From: Salinibacterium xinjiangense
GTDB lineage: Bacteria > Actinomycetota > Actinomycetes > Actinomycetales > Microbacteriaceae
Length of the DNA stretch: 64,000 nt
Assembly: GCF_014645015.1 (NCBI RefSeq)
Contig: NZ_BMLC01000004.1
Span: 1-64,000, forward strand
Direction of reading: 5' to 3'
In this document: positions 8,177 through 17,284 of the stretch, in pieces
How the letters are laid out: each line of letters starts with the position of its first letter
Position numbering within the stretch: position 1 is the first letter of the stretch
Position numbers and translations under genes: made by a program
Notes under the pieces: model-generated
Database searches by the model: none
What the model saw: the letters and a program-made list of their open reading frames with translations, nothing else
Told to the model about the DNA's origin: nothing

Positions 8177-8746
8177 TCAGCGGTTGAGAAGTTCGTGGGA
8201 GAGGACGACGGTGGCGAACTCGTCGTGAAGATTGATCGCGGTAACTCGGGAAAGTTCCGCCGCGCTGATCATTCCACCTTCTAGGTCTGCCCTGTCAAAT
8301 GTGTGAGTCGCGTCTATAGCAAAGTAGACGGTGTATCCCAGATTTCCGCCAATGCGTGCTGTTGTTTCGCAGCAGTGATTGGTGGTGATGCCACAGATCA
8401 CAATGGTCGAGATAGCGTTTTCTCGAAGCCAGGAGTCAAGATCGGGTGTGCCGTGAAAACTTGAGTTGACCGTTTTTTGGACCAATAGATCCGGAGTTCC
8501 GGACAGGTAGCTTTTCAAGGCATGGCCGGGGTTGCTGGGGTGCAGCGGAGAGAGCGGATTGGAGGAATTATGCTGCACGAAGACGACTGGTCGCGAAAGC
8601 CTGTGCCACTCGTTCACTAACGCTGTGATGTTCTGATCACAGTCCGCGTTATTTCGGGGTCCCCACCAATCAACTTGGTCAAATCCTTGCTGGGCGTCTA
8701 CGACGATCAGGGCGGTGTGATCATCGATCGAGGGTAGTTGGATCAC
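8177..8746 (-). CDS. Isochorismatase-family cysteine hydrolase
   Basis: A 189-residue cysteine hydrolase. The catalytic triad is readable: Asp17 in 'ALIVVDAQQGF', Lys91 in 'LLVQKTVNSSF', and Cys125 in 'GITTNHCCETTAR' (followed by a second Cys126). The cis-peptide region 'VICGITTNHC' is typical. Relatives hydrolyse nicotinamide, isochorismate, N-carbamoyl compounds or peroxyureidoacrylate; the sequence lacks the His-rich metal site of nicotinamidases, so a general amidase or isochorismatase-like role is likely. It is cytoplasmic. The start ATG at 8746 begins the conserved domain with the normal N-terminal length. Confidence 0.9.
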   Translation of the reverse strand: MIQLPSIDDHTALIVVDAQQGFDQVDWWGPRNNADCDQNITALVNEWHRLSRPVVFVQHNSSNPLSPLHPSNPGHALKSYLSGTPDLLVQKTVNSSFHGTPDLDSWLRENAISTIVICGITTNHCCETTARIGGNLGYTVYFAIDATHTFDRADLEGGMISAAELSRVTAINLHDEFATVVLSHELLNR

Positions 8747-9264
8747 GATTTAGGCTCCCTATTTATTTCAGACCAATGGCCACATGGCTGATCCCAAGAC
8801 GCCGTGTAGGACCGGGACCGATTCAGACACCGTTCAGCATCCCATGACGGTGGCAGCGCGCACGGTCGCGGCCAGCAGTTGGGCGCAGACGCTATCTCCA
8901 AAGCCGGAACTCCAAAGGTCCGGAGCGATTGACACGGGCGGCGGCACGCCGGTCACTCAGGGCTCCCGCACGAAGGACGGCGACCGGGATGCCCGAACGC
9001 TCATACAACATCGAAGACGATCCCCCGAGTTCCGCGGGCACCCGATTCTCGTAAGGGCCGCCCGATAAAATCCCCGGTGAGGGAGGATAAACGGCACACG
9101 CGAGAAGCGTGACCGGCGTCCTCACCCCGATCGAGTTCGGGATAATCGATGCACGAGCCGCTCACGCGGCCGGAAAGCCCAAACAAGACGTGTCAACCAA
9201 ATCGTCAGCAGTCGCAGTGCGGAAATTCACCACCACTGGTGATAACGCAAATGCCTGATCCTGA
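8747..9264. other. Stretch without a supported gene
   Basis: About 520 bases between the isochorismatase-like gene and the end of the ice-binding operon. Only short frames with biased composition occur on either strand. I see no clear terminator or RNA gene. Confidence 0.5.
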
Positions 9265-9840
9265 CTAGTCTCCGATGAGATCGAAGCCCAGATGGAGCGC
9301 TGCGTTCTTGCACGTGTCCTGATTGTTGTTTTGATCCAAGAAGCGGATGAACGCTCCTGCGAATGGCACAGACTCGCCGGAAGCGAGCATCGCCTTAATG
9401 GGCATCCAGTTACCGGTGATGCTGAAATCAATCGCCGGGCACGCTTCCGAAATTCCGCGAGACATGCTGGTCCCGGAGATGGTGACGCAAATCCGGTCGA
9501 GGGCGACAGGCGTGGCTCCCCCGTTCGTTACGAAGCCCGTGACAGGTGCCGCGGCGCTACCAGGCCCCATTCCGGCAATGGCGGAGGTCTGGGTGACGGA
9601 AATTGAATTCGTCGAGCCGACGCATTTGGATGACGGCTCAGCCGCCTGAACACGCGATGGAAACGCAGCAATCGTTGCGAGAACCACGGTGAGAATGAGC
9701 AGCAAACCCACAACGGCAATGGCTCGTTTTCGTCGTCGAGAGGAGACGAGCATGGCGATTCCCACAGCCACGACCACCGCGGCGATGACGATCACAGCAG
9801 CGATGGGCAGGTCAGTGCCGGTATACACAGCTGACCGCAC
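9265..9840 (-). CDS. Secreted protein of the ice-binding operon, paralogue of the 11557 product
   Basis: Third gene of the minus-strand operon, 19 bases after the ice-binding gene. The 191-residue frame begins 'VYTGTDLPIAAVIVIAAVV' and 'SSRRRKR', which looks like a sortase-type sorting signal (TG, membrane span, Arg cluster). It then runs into a second hydrophobic segment ending 'FPSRVQA-AEPSS', a normal signal-peptide cleavage site. An in-frame ATG at 9753 with GGGA upstream would give a 162-residue protein with an ordinary signal peptide, and I favour that as the translated form. The mature domain ends in 'ACPAIDFSITGNWMPI' and 'DQNNNQDTCKNAALHLGFDL', matching the end of the 11557 product, so the two proteins are probably related. 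Function unknown; likely surface partner of the ice-binding protein. Confidence 0.75.
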   Translation of the reverse strand: MRSAVYTGTDLPIAAVIVIAAVVVAVGIAMLVSSRRRKRAIAVVGLLLILTVVLATIAAFPSRVQAAEPSSKCVGSTNSISVTQTSAIAGMGPGSAAAPVTGFVTNGGATPVALDRICVTISGTSMSRGISEACPAIDFSITGNWMPIKAMLASGESVPFAGAFIRFLDQNNNQDTCKNAALHLGFDLIGD

Positions 9841-9859
9841 AGGATGTCAGCTGTGTGTC

Positions 9860-11467
9860 TCACGGGACAGTCACCTCCTGCCGTGCCGTTGCTGCGTTGC
9901 CCGCAGCATCTCGCACGCGAACGAGCACGTTGTGCGTTCCTGGCGGCAATGGGGCAATCGTGACTGACCAACTACCGTCGGCGCCAACGGTCGAATTCAG
10001 CGTCTGCCCAGATACCAGAAGACTGACGATCTGTCCTGCTGCCGCCGTCGAGGTGCCAGCAAAGGTCGGAGCGTTGCTGGAAGCTACCGCCGACGAGCCA
10101 CCGGTAATGGTGATGGCAGGTGGTAGGTCAACAGTGAACCGGATGGTGTTCGAAGCAAGCGTGAGGGCGCCGCTACCCAGCGCACGGCCGATCAGCTTCG
10201 CGTCGGCGCCGATCGTGATGGCGCCATGGGCGAGGATGGTGCCGGAGAAGAAAGAGTTTGCGCCCGTGCCGACAGCGCCGTTTGCCTGCCAAAACACGTT
10301 CGATGCTTTCGCTCCGTTGATGAGTTCGATCCTGCTGCCTGCGGCAGTGTTTAACGCTGCGTCGATTTGGAAGATGAATATTGCATTGGGGTTATTTTGG
10401 CCGTCGAGCGTGACGATGCCCCCGGCGCTGAGCTCGAAGGCTGCCTTGGTACTATGAACTCCGGCCGTGAAAGTGGCGCCAATTTGATCTCCCGCGAATG
10501 TTGTTGTCGGCGTTCGCGAAGCAGCATCGGCGTAGGCGGCGGCGCGGTCGGCATGCGCGCCGGAAGCGATCGCGTCGCCCGCATGAGTCTCGCCCTGCAC
10601 CGTGCCATCCGGAAAGCCCGTGACGAGGGGCGTGGGGTCAACGCCAAGGTCTCCACTGAGCGCGCTGACCGACGTATTCGTTGCTGTTGATCCGAGTGCC
10701 GAGTACGGAGCGGCGCGACCCAGAAAGATTCCGGCGAGTGCGGGAGGCGTGACGGAGAACGGGGAGCTGGTAGCTGGTGCTAGCGTGCCCGACGCCGCGA
10801 CAAGGGTGTAACCGACGCCAGGCGCGTCGATGCTGATGTCTGCGAAGGTGGCAATGCCGTTGGAGTCAGTGAACGCTGTCAGCGTTCCACCGAGCGTGCC
10901 GGAGGAAGGGTTTGAACCGGTCGATAGGACGACCGGAGTGCCGCTCGTCATGACCGCAGATCCGTCTGCAGACTGCACAACGACGGTGACAGCGGGCGTG
11001 ATTATGGTCCCGTCAGCGGTGTCACCCAGACTGGCTCCGAACGCGAGCTTCGCTGCGACCGCGACGGCCACAGCGCCACTAGGAGTGCCCGCCGCCGTCC
11101 ACGATCGGTAGATACTCGTGACAGTGTAGGTGAAGCTGCCATCGGCCGGGACCAAGTCAGTGCAGGATGTCGTCGCAATCAGGTTCCGCGCGTCCGAGCC
11201 GCAGGCCGGGGTCGTGGTCGTTCCGGATCTTCGGGTGACGACATAGCCGGAGGGCACGATCACGCCACTCGCCGCGGTCCAACTGACGGGCACTGCTGAC
11301 GATGCGTACGCGGGAACAATCACAGCGGTCGGCGGCTGAAGCCTGCCGGTCTCGGCAGAACCAGCGCCAACACCACTTCCAGTCCAGTATGAAAAGGCAG
11401 GAGACGCTGTTGCGAGTAATCCAACGGCTATGAGAGCGGTGACCAGCGTCAACAGTTTAGTTTTCAC
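9860..11467 (-). CDS. Ice-binding (antifreeze-like) DUF3494 protein
   Basis: 535 residues from a GTG start with a G-rich ribosome-binding site. A signal peptide ends near 'ASPAFSYW', and the SYWT motif is like SipW-type substrates. Next come a fibronectin-III-like region (about 40-135), an invasin/Big-like Ig region (about 140-245), the DUF3494 ice-binding beta-helix (about 250-455), and a C-terminal Ig-like domain ending 'VRVRDAAGNAATARQEVTVP'. DUF3494 hallmarks are 'LGRAAPYSALGSTATNTS', 'NPNAIFIFQIDAAL', 'NVFWQANGAVGTGA' and 'GTILAHGAITIGADAKLIGR'. This family binds ice planes, causing thermal hysteresis, recrystallisation inhibition or ice adhesion. The frame stops without a sorting signal, although one lies just downstream. 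It is the middle gene of a three-gene operon. Confidence 0.93.
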   Translation of the reverse strand: MKTKLLTLVTALIAVGLLATASPAFSYWTGSGVGAGSAETGRLQPPTAVIVPAYASSAVPVSWTAASGVIVPSGYVVTRRSGTTTTPACGSDARNLIATTSCTDLVPADGSFTYTVTSIYRSWTAAGTPSGAVAVAVAAKLAFGASLGDTADGTIITPAVTVVVQSADGSAVMTSGTPVVLSTGSNPSSGTLGGTLTAFTDSNGIATFADISIDAPGVGYTLVAASGTLAPATSSPFSVTPPALAGIFLGRAAPYSALGSTATNTSVSALSGDLGVDPTPLVTGFPDGTVQGETHAGDAIASGAHADRAAAYADAASRTPTTTFAGDQIGATFTAGVHSTKAAFELSAGGIVTLDGQNNPNAIFIFQIDAALNTAAGSRIELINGAKASNVFWQANGAVGTGANSFFSGTILAHGAITIGADAKLIGRALGSGALTLASNTIRFTVDLPPAITITGGSSAVASSNAPTFAGTSTAAAGQIVSLLVSGQTLNSTVGADGSWSVTIAPLPPGTHNVLVRVRDAAGNAATARQEVTVP

Positions 11468-11556
11468 GTGATCCCCCCGGGAAAGTAAGTACACAACAGA
11501 ACGTCGAACGAGGGCCAGGCACACCAACCGAGGTCAGTGTGCCCGGCGGATGTCTG

Positions 11557-12030
11557 CTATTTCGCTAGGAAATACAGCGGGATCTCGATGTCCTGGCATG
11601 CATCCTGGTTGGCGTCGCGGTTCAGCATCGAAATATCGATAGTCCCAATGAGCTGGCCACCTCCGGCGATCTGCCCAGGCTGGTACACCACATTGCCCAC
11701 AGCGAAGTCAGCTGCAGAGCAGCCGGTGACGGCTGTCCAATCGAGTCCGCCAGCGGATTTGACTGCCACGGTCACCTCGGAGAGCTTCTGGGTTCCCGTC
11801 CCCGGATTGGTTACGGTGAAGGCGAACGTCTTGGCCGCGCCACCTGGGGTGAGACCCGTGGGTGCTACGTTTTTGATGGTGAAAGGGGTGCTCGAGCCCG
11901 TCTTCACGATGCCGGTGCCGAAGCCCTGCGCGGTCCAGTAGGCGGATGCGGCCGTCCCTCCAGCGAGCACCAGCGCTGCCGTGGCGGCAACCGTTATGAG
12001 CGTGCGTTTGTTACGTCGTAATGCAGACAT
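11557..12030 (-). CDS. SipW-type secreted protein, first gene of the ice-binding operon
   Basis: 157 residues. A basic start ('MSALRRNKRTL') is followed by a hydrophobic core and 'GGTAASAYWTAQGFGTG', the AYW motif that follows cleavage by SipW-like signal peptidases in TasA/camelysin-type proteins. The mature part looks like a beta-sandwich ('AKTFAFTVTNPGTGTQKLSE'), and the end 'CSAADFAVGNVVYQPGQ' plus 'NRDANQDACQDIEIPLYFL' parallels the last 60 residues of the 9265 product. No SipW gene is in the window. The ATG at 12030 is preferred over one 11 codons upstream because it starts a standard signal peptide. A fibre or surface-layer role is inferred from the motif only. Confidence 0.82.
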   Translation of the reverse strand: MSALRRNKRTLITVAATAALVLAGGTAASAYWTAQGFGTGIVKTGSSTPFTIKNVAPTGLTPGGAAKTFAFTVTNPGTGTQKLSEVTVAVKSAGGLDWTAVTGCSAADFAVGNVVYQPGQIAGGGQLIGTIDISMLNRDANQDACQDIEIPLYFLAK

Positions 12031-12214
12031 GTTTATTTCCCAATTGTGTACGAAGGTTGGCATCGATGCACGGCGAAAGAGCCTGCAAAGAGCGTGCTGG
12101 GCCGTCCGGCTCCAGCAGCGAGTCTCTTATATGAATAAAATGAACCCGTTTGAATAATGTATTGCTTCCGAGTCTTTGGGGGTATGAAAAACCAGAACCC
12201 CACCCGGGTGAGAA

Positions 12215-14815
12215 TCAATCGGCGAGAGGATGAGGCTCGCCGGTTAAAGTGGGGGGAAGCGACGCGCGCAGCGGGCTATCAAGCAACTGTTGGCCAAAAC
12301 GTTTCATGACGGCGGCCGCTTCGACCCTCGAACTCACGCGCAGTTTCCGGTACAGCACCCTCACATGGGTCTTAACCGTATTGCGCGAGACGAACTGACT
12401 CTCAGCGATCTCGTTGAGAGTGCCCCCGAGCGCCAGTGCCCGAAGAATCTCCATCTCGCGCGCCGTAAGCCGTTCGTGCGGTAACGACTCGTCGGGCTGG
12501 CCCACCGTTTCCGGTACGGTGGCCAGAAAACGTCGCAGCTCGGTCCACTCGCGCTCGCGCTGTTCGGACATTCGGCTCCACAGTGCAACGCGAGTGCTCA
12601 CGGGAATCATCAGGAAGAGATACGGCATTGGCGATGAATGCTGCGTCAACAGCGCCTCGTCGAAAGTGTCGTCCGCCGCTATGACATCGCCCAGGAGCTC
12701 ATGGGCGGCGGCTCGAACCAGAAGCAACAGGGAATGACCGGCGAGTGAATGATGCGATCCATACAGCATGCAAGGATCGGTGATGTCGAGCACCTTGGAG
12801 CCGTTTCCCGAAGCGACGAGCGCCGCCGCGAGCAGGGGGACCACGCATTCACCGCGCGGCTCGCTCACACGAGCGGCGTCGAGGTAGTCGAAAGCGAGTC
12901 TCGGCTCGCCAGCGCGCATCATCGCCTCGAAGGTCATCTCTGAACTGAGTGCGACCAGCAGCGCACCGGGACGACTGTCTCGCGTGAGATGGCCGAGTTG
13001 GCGTACAGCAACCCGCGTCTGGGTTGCGTGACCGGAATGCAGGTAGACAAAGCACTCGCAGATCTTCATCAGTACGGTGAGGCTGACACTGAGGTTGGGA
13101 ACGACCGAGATGTCGAGTCGGAGGTCACTCATCCCATCGACATCGAGTGCAGCGCGTGCGAGGAAATACCGTGCGACGAATTCGGCGGTTTGCGCGATCG
13201 ACCGTGGCCAGCCACACCGCCGATAGACACGCTGAGCCTCCGCGAGATAAGCCTCCGCGAGCATTAGTTCTCCGCGCTCAGCCTCCACCGCAGCGAGTGT
13301 CGCCGTCGCCAAATAGAGGTGATACGGCATGGATCCTATGGTCACTGAATCTTGCGCAACCCGAGCGAACTTTGACGCTACGTCGACGTGACCGTCGAGC
13401 AGTTCGGCGGTCGCCAGTCCGATCCAGGCCAGTGACGGCGCGGCCCCGAATTGTCCGAGCTCCAGCCACGGAACCGTGAGAAGGGATTCCGCCAACTCTC
13501 GGCCAAGCGTGCGCGCTTCCTCGTATCTACCCCTGGCCACCAACGCGGCGGTGTGCGATACGACCACCATCGCGTCCAGTTCGGCCGACGTAGCCTTTGT
13601 CGCAGACAGATGGGCTCGCTTCAGCGCCTCCTGGATCTCATCCCTCTTTCGGTCGGGCTCAAGAGGCGGCACGAGGGAGATCTGTAGCCTCATCATCAAG
13701 GCCTCGACTGAGTGCTGAGAGTCGCTGATGTCGATCGCTGCAGCAGCTTTTCTCATTGTGTCGATGCGACCGAGGGTGATCAGCGTGAGCACGGGTACGT
13801 TCGCCAAGGCGATTAGCGCTTCGACGTGCTGGCCCGAACGAGCGAGGTGGAAAACGTTGGCGTCATTGTCGCCGATGGCCGCGGCGTCACGCGCGGCGTC
13901 GGTGTGAAACTGGATGGATTCGGGTGCTGCCCGCGCCGCGGCGTCGTCACCCAGCGCATCGTGGAATTCGGGCGCGAGCGAGATACGCACACCATCGTCG
14001 CCATCAACGCTGTGGATGACGCGGCTGTCCAGCAACTGGGTGAGCGCAGCATTGGGATCGTCGACAAGGTCGAATCGAGGGGAATTCCGGCGCACTGAGA
14101 GATACTGCGATAAGAGCAGCATCAGGCGGTATATGTCCCCACTTCCGTCGAGCTGCATGGCCCAGTCACGCACGTGCCCCGCCCTACCCCGTAAATCAGT
14201 CGGAGCAAGGTTGGCAAGGGCCGCGAGGGGATCTCGAAGGTCGGCAGGTCCGACCACCATGACTCCACGCCCTGAGCCAAGGTCGGCGTCAACCGCGGCA
14301 TCCGTGACGAAAGCCCAGCGCACGCTCGGCCAGTGCGCCCCGAGCGCAGCGAGCTGGGCAAAGTTGGGGAGCCCACGTGCGAGTTCCGCTTCGTTTACCA
14401 CCATGATAATTGGCGATGCCTCACGCTTGACGGCGTCGGTGGCGTCCTGCAGTCGGGTGAATGTCATGCGCTCGAACTGGGTGATGACACCTAATTCATA
14501 GAGGCCGTCGAATGCAGCGTCCAGGGCATCGCCCTGTTCGGGAAGTTCTGAGCCCTCAATCCACAGGATGCGCTCGGGGCGTGTGTGCAACCAGTTAGCG
14601 AATGACACCGACTTGCCACTGCCGCGTGGTGCGGAAACGACGAGGACCGAGCCGACGTCCAGCCAGGTCGCCAGGGCGCGGGCGAATGCTGGAGGAACCC
14701 GCGCATCAACGACGGGGGGCAGTCCAATGCGGTTGGAGAATGTGTGTTTCAGGGATCGCGGAACTCGAACAGAACTGACCGCTATGTCCCGCATGTCATC
14801 GCCTTGGGCTTTCAC
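12215..14815 (-). CDS. Large LuxR-family (MalT/LAL-type) ATP-binding regulator
   Basis: 866 residues. An N-terminal STAND-type NTPase has Walker A APRGSGKS at 62-69 and a probable Walker B 'PIIMVVNEAELARG'. A long helical repeat region of TPR/MalT type spans the middle, and the C-terminal LuxR helix-turn-helix begins 'LTAREMEILRALALGGTLNE' with the recognition helix 'VSRNTVKTHVRVLYRKLRV'. Such proteins switch on promoters after binding a small ligand and ATP. The GTG start at 14815 has GGGGGGAG 5 bases upstream. It lies 180 bases upstream of, and on the same strand as, the ice-binding operon, so it probably controls that operon, either by read-through or at the 12031-12214 promoter region; this is inference. 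Confidence 0.9.
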   Translation of the reverse strand: MKAQGDDMRDIAVSSVRVPRSLKHTFSNRIGLPPVVDARVPPAFARALATWLDVGSVLVVSAPRGSGKSVSFANWLHTRPERILWIEGSELPEQGDALDAAFDGLYELGVITQFERMTFTRLQDATDAVKREASPIIMVVNEAELARGLPNFAQLAALGAHWPSVRWAFVTDAAVDADLGSGRGVMVVGPADLRDPLAALANLAPTDLRGRAGHVRDWAMQLDGSGDIYRLMLLLSQYLSVRRNSPRFDLVDDPNAALTQLLDSRVIHSVDGDDGVRISLAPEFHDALGDDAAARAAPESIQFHTDAARDAAAIGDNDANVFHLARSGQHVEALIALANVPVLTLITLGRIDTMRKAAAAIDISDSQHSVEALMMRLQISLVPPLEPDRKRDEIQEALKRAHLSATKATSAELDAMVVVSHTAALVARGRYEEARTLGRELAESLLTVPWLELGQFGAAPSLAWIGLATAELLDGHVDVASKFARVAQDSVTIGSMPYHLYLATATLAAVEAERGELMLAEAYLAEAQRVYRRCGWPRSIAQTAEFVARYFLARAALDVDGMSDLRLDISVVPNLSVSLTVLMKICECFVYLHSGHATQTRVAVRQLGHLTRDSRPGALLVALSSEMTFEAMMRAGEPRLAFDYLDAARVSEPRGECVVPLLAAALVASGNGSKVLDITDPCMLYGSHHSLAGHSLLLLVRAAAHELLGDVIAADDTFDEALLTQHSSPMPYLFLMIPVSTRVALWSRMSEQREREWTELRRFLATVPETVGQPDESLPHERLTAREMEILRALALGGTLNEIAESQFVSRNTVKTHVRVLYRKLRVSSRVEAAAVMKRFGQQLLDSPLRASLPPTLTGEPHPLAD

Positions 14816-15265
14816 CGGAACTCCCCCCTGCGATCGAGGCCAGCCGAGCGGCCGCGATTCCCTTCACAGTACCCATTCGCCACCTCACCCACGTTGTGCC
14901 CGTGCGCGTAAATTTCGAGCATGGATCGACCCGAAACCATGATGCTTTGAACTTGCTGCCACCCCGATAACGCCGACCGTACTCTACCCCGATCAGCGGC
15001 AGGGCGCACGGAGATCGCATCCGCGGTCGATTCGCGCGGCAGCATGCGCCCTCTTCGGAAAGGCCGGCGTTGTCCCCCGGGTAGCGTTCGCCGACAAACA
15101 GCGCATCGCGGTGCGCGGGGGTTATGGTCATAAGGCGAGGGTGTGCCGGCTTGCAAACGGGCGGCGTTGGTACAGCGCGAAACCACTGATCGGGGATGCG
15201 GGTCCCTGCCTCGCACGTGCTGCGGGGACGACCGGTTGGGTAGCCGGGTGCGCCGCAGCTTTTCG
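14816..15265. other. Stretch without a supported gene
   Basis: About 450 bases upstream of the LuxR-type regulator. No convincing coding sequence on either strand. It must hold the regulator's promoter. The left part gives the G-rich ribosome-binding site of that gene. Confidence 0.5.
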
Positions 15266-16005
15266 CTAGCGGATGGTGTCATCGCTATCGTCGCTGGGTG
15301 AGTTCGGCTCTGGCACATCGACCAGCAGTACCGGTGTGGAAGTGGCAATGTTGCCCGCGGCATCACGGGCAGTAGCAGTAGCAGTCACTGTTACCTCGCC
15401 GTTGGCCAGGAACGGCGAAATGACCGGTCAGGCCCTGCCGCGCCTCACCGTTGCGCGAAGCGACGGGCCCTAACGTTGCGTGTCACGATCGACCCTCACG
15501 CGCCGACCGTGGTTCCTGCAATTCTCGTGGTAGCCGTTGTCGTGGTAGCCCATGAGCCTCCATAAATCGCGATCAGAGGGTCTGAGGCGCCCACGGTAAG
15601 AACCTGCTCTGCCATAACTTCAATTCCCGTTCCAGCCGTAACGGCGGTTACCCGACTCTGTACGCCATCTGCCAGTGCGGCGGTCCTCACGCGCCAGCTA
15701 CCTTCCGACGGTTCCCATGAGGTCAGAACCTGGCCCGCCACCGTCACAGTCACTTTCGAGTCGGCTACTGCATCAGCCGTACCGCTGATGGTCGTCTCAG
15801 AGAGTCTCGTGGTTGCTGCAGTCCCTCCGGTGATGACGATCGAGAGTGCTGTTTCGCTGATCAGTCCGAAGATATTTGCGTCCAGGGGGTCTGCTGAGGA
15901 TTGAGGTGACACCTTGACGTGCAGCAGACCCCTTTGCTGCCCTTTCTCACCGATGCGGAGGTCACTCTGGGCACCGGCGTCATTGTCATGTCGGTGTGTG
16001 GGGTA
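15266..16005 (-). pseudogene. Remnant of a secreted Ig-like repeat protein
   Basis: Minus-strand frames spell pieces of bacterial Ig-like domains broken by stops and shifts. From 16005 one frame gives 'LRIGEKGQQRGLLHVKVSPQ', then 'TISGTADAVADSKVTVTVAG' and 'TTTTATTRIAGTTVGA' before a TGA at about 15496. The reading resumes in another frame as 'ISPFLANGEVTVTATATARD' and 'AAGNIATSTPVLLVDVPEP', ending with a stop at 15266-15268. The repeated 'TI(S/A)GT..VTVTV' pattern is the same type as the C-terminal domain of the ice-binding protein at 9860, so this may be the tail of a decayed paralogue. No N-terminal portion is left. Confidence 0.68.
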
Positions 16006-16441
16006 GACCGGCTCGGCGGTTGCTGTCGATGGGCCCTAGCCGCCGGGCCGGCCTGCGCCGGCCGCCGGCCCTGATCGCGGCCTTGTTCCTGCTGGTGGGG
16101 CTGCCGCTCGCGGCCACCAGCGTGACTGCGATCGGCCAGGCTGTGGGCGAGCAGGCCGTGCACAGCAGCGCGAGTGGCTGGGCTGATTCCGTTGGCCGCC
16201 GAGTGGTGAATGTCACCTCCCGTGGCTCTGAGATGCTGCTGCGCACGAAAGGCGCCCGTTGCCGGTCCCCAACACGACCAGCCTCCCTACTCGGCTCCAT
16301 TCGGCGGGCATCGATCCCGACGCCGTCGCGGTCTCTTTTCGGCCGACCTACGCGCGACGTTTCGACGCAGACCCATCCCTAAACTGAGCGGCACACTACC
16401 CGCAAAACCGGGGCCCCGCGCGGGATAGATAGAGTGAATAG
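16006..16441. other. Stretch with a doubtful membrane-protein fragment
   Basis: A plus-strand open frame (15996-16382) contains one hydrophobic span ('PALIAALFLLVGLPLAATSV') but its second half is low-complexity and arginine/serine-rich. I regard it as a fragment at best. The promoter of the carotenoid pair should lie at the right end. Confidence 0.35.
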
Positions 16442-17284
16442 ATGATCTCCCGCCTGGTTCAGATCTCACGGCCGGTGCTTTGGGTGAACACCATCGGCAC
16501 CTCCGTCATTGGCATGTGGCTGCTCGGGGATTTATGGCGCTGGGACGTTGTCCCGCTGCTGCTCTGGGCAACCCTGCCGTTCAACTTGTTGATCTACGGC
16601 GTCAACGACATCCTCGACCAGGAAACGGATGCCCAAAATGCCCGCAAGGGCGGCCTCGAAGGGGCTCGCATCCTCAGCTCCGAAACGCGCACGATCGTGC
16701 TCGGGGTGCTGGTCACAAACGTGCCTTTCATCGCTTACTTCCTGGTGACGCTGCCGCTGGCGGCGTTCGCTTGGATCGCCGCGTATGTCACCATTTTTGT
16801 TTTCTACTCGGCACCGCCCCTACGATTCAAGGCCCGGCGCTACCTCGATTCCCTCAGCAACGCTGCCTATGCATTCCCGCTGGTGTTCGTGCCCCTGGCC
16901 GTGGGCGAGTCGCCGATCTGGGCGGCCGCGATCGGGCTGATGGCGTGGAGCGTCGCCAAACATACCTTTGATGCTGTTCAGGACATCGACGAGGACTGCG
17001 CCGCCGGAATTCACACCACAGCGGTGCATCTCGGCGCTCGGGGCGCCGTGGTGTGGAGTGGGGTGTGGTGGGGCCTGTCAACGGTCGGGTTTGTGCTGGT
17101 GAACTGGCCGGTCGCCGTCGTAAGCGCATTGATTGCCGGCTGGCTGCTACTGTCGCTGGGGCGTGACCCCACTCCAGCCACCGCCCGCCGCCTGTACCGC
17201 TATTCCATCGCGTTCCCCTACGTCGCCGGCTCCGTTGCCGGGGCCCAAATCGTGGCCGCCATTCTGCTGAAAGATTACCGATGA
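16442..17284 (+). CDS. UbiA-family prenyltransferase, probably lycopene elongase-like
   Basis: 280 residues with about eight membrane helices. Both aspartate-rich motifs of the UbiA superfamily are present: 'NDILDQETD' at 55-63 and 'DAVQDIDED' at 177-185, which bind the prenyl diphosphate through Mg2+. The first helix 'ISRPVLWVNTIGTSVIG' and the pairing with a carotenoid desaturase-type gene point to the lycopene elongase branch (CrtEb/LyeJ type) that adds C5 units in C50 carotenoid synthesis. A menaquinone or chlorophyll-type acceptor cannot be excluded from sequence alone. The stop overlaps the next start by 4 bases (ATGA), so the two are translationally coupled. Confidence 0.85.
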   Translation: MISRLVQISRPVLWVNTIGTSVIGMWLLGDLWRWDVVPLLLWATLPFNLLIYGVNDILDQETDAQNARKGGLEGARILSSETRTIVLGVLVTNVPFIAYFLVTLPLAAFAWIAAYVTIFVFYSAPPLRFKARRYLDSLSNAAYAFPLVFVPLAVGESPIWAAAIGLMAWSVAKHTFDAVQDIDEDCAAGIHTTAVHLGARGAVVWSGVWWGLSTVGFVLVNWPVAVVSALIAGWLLLSLGRDPTPATARRLYRYSIAFPYVAGSVAGAQIVAAILLKDYR

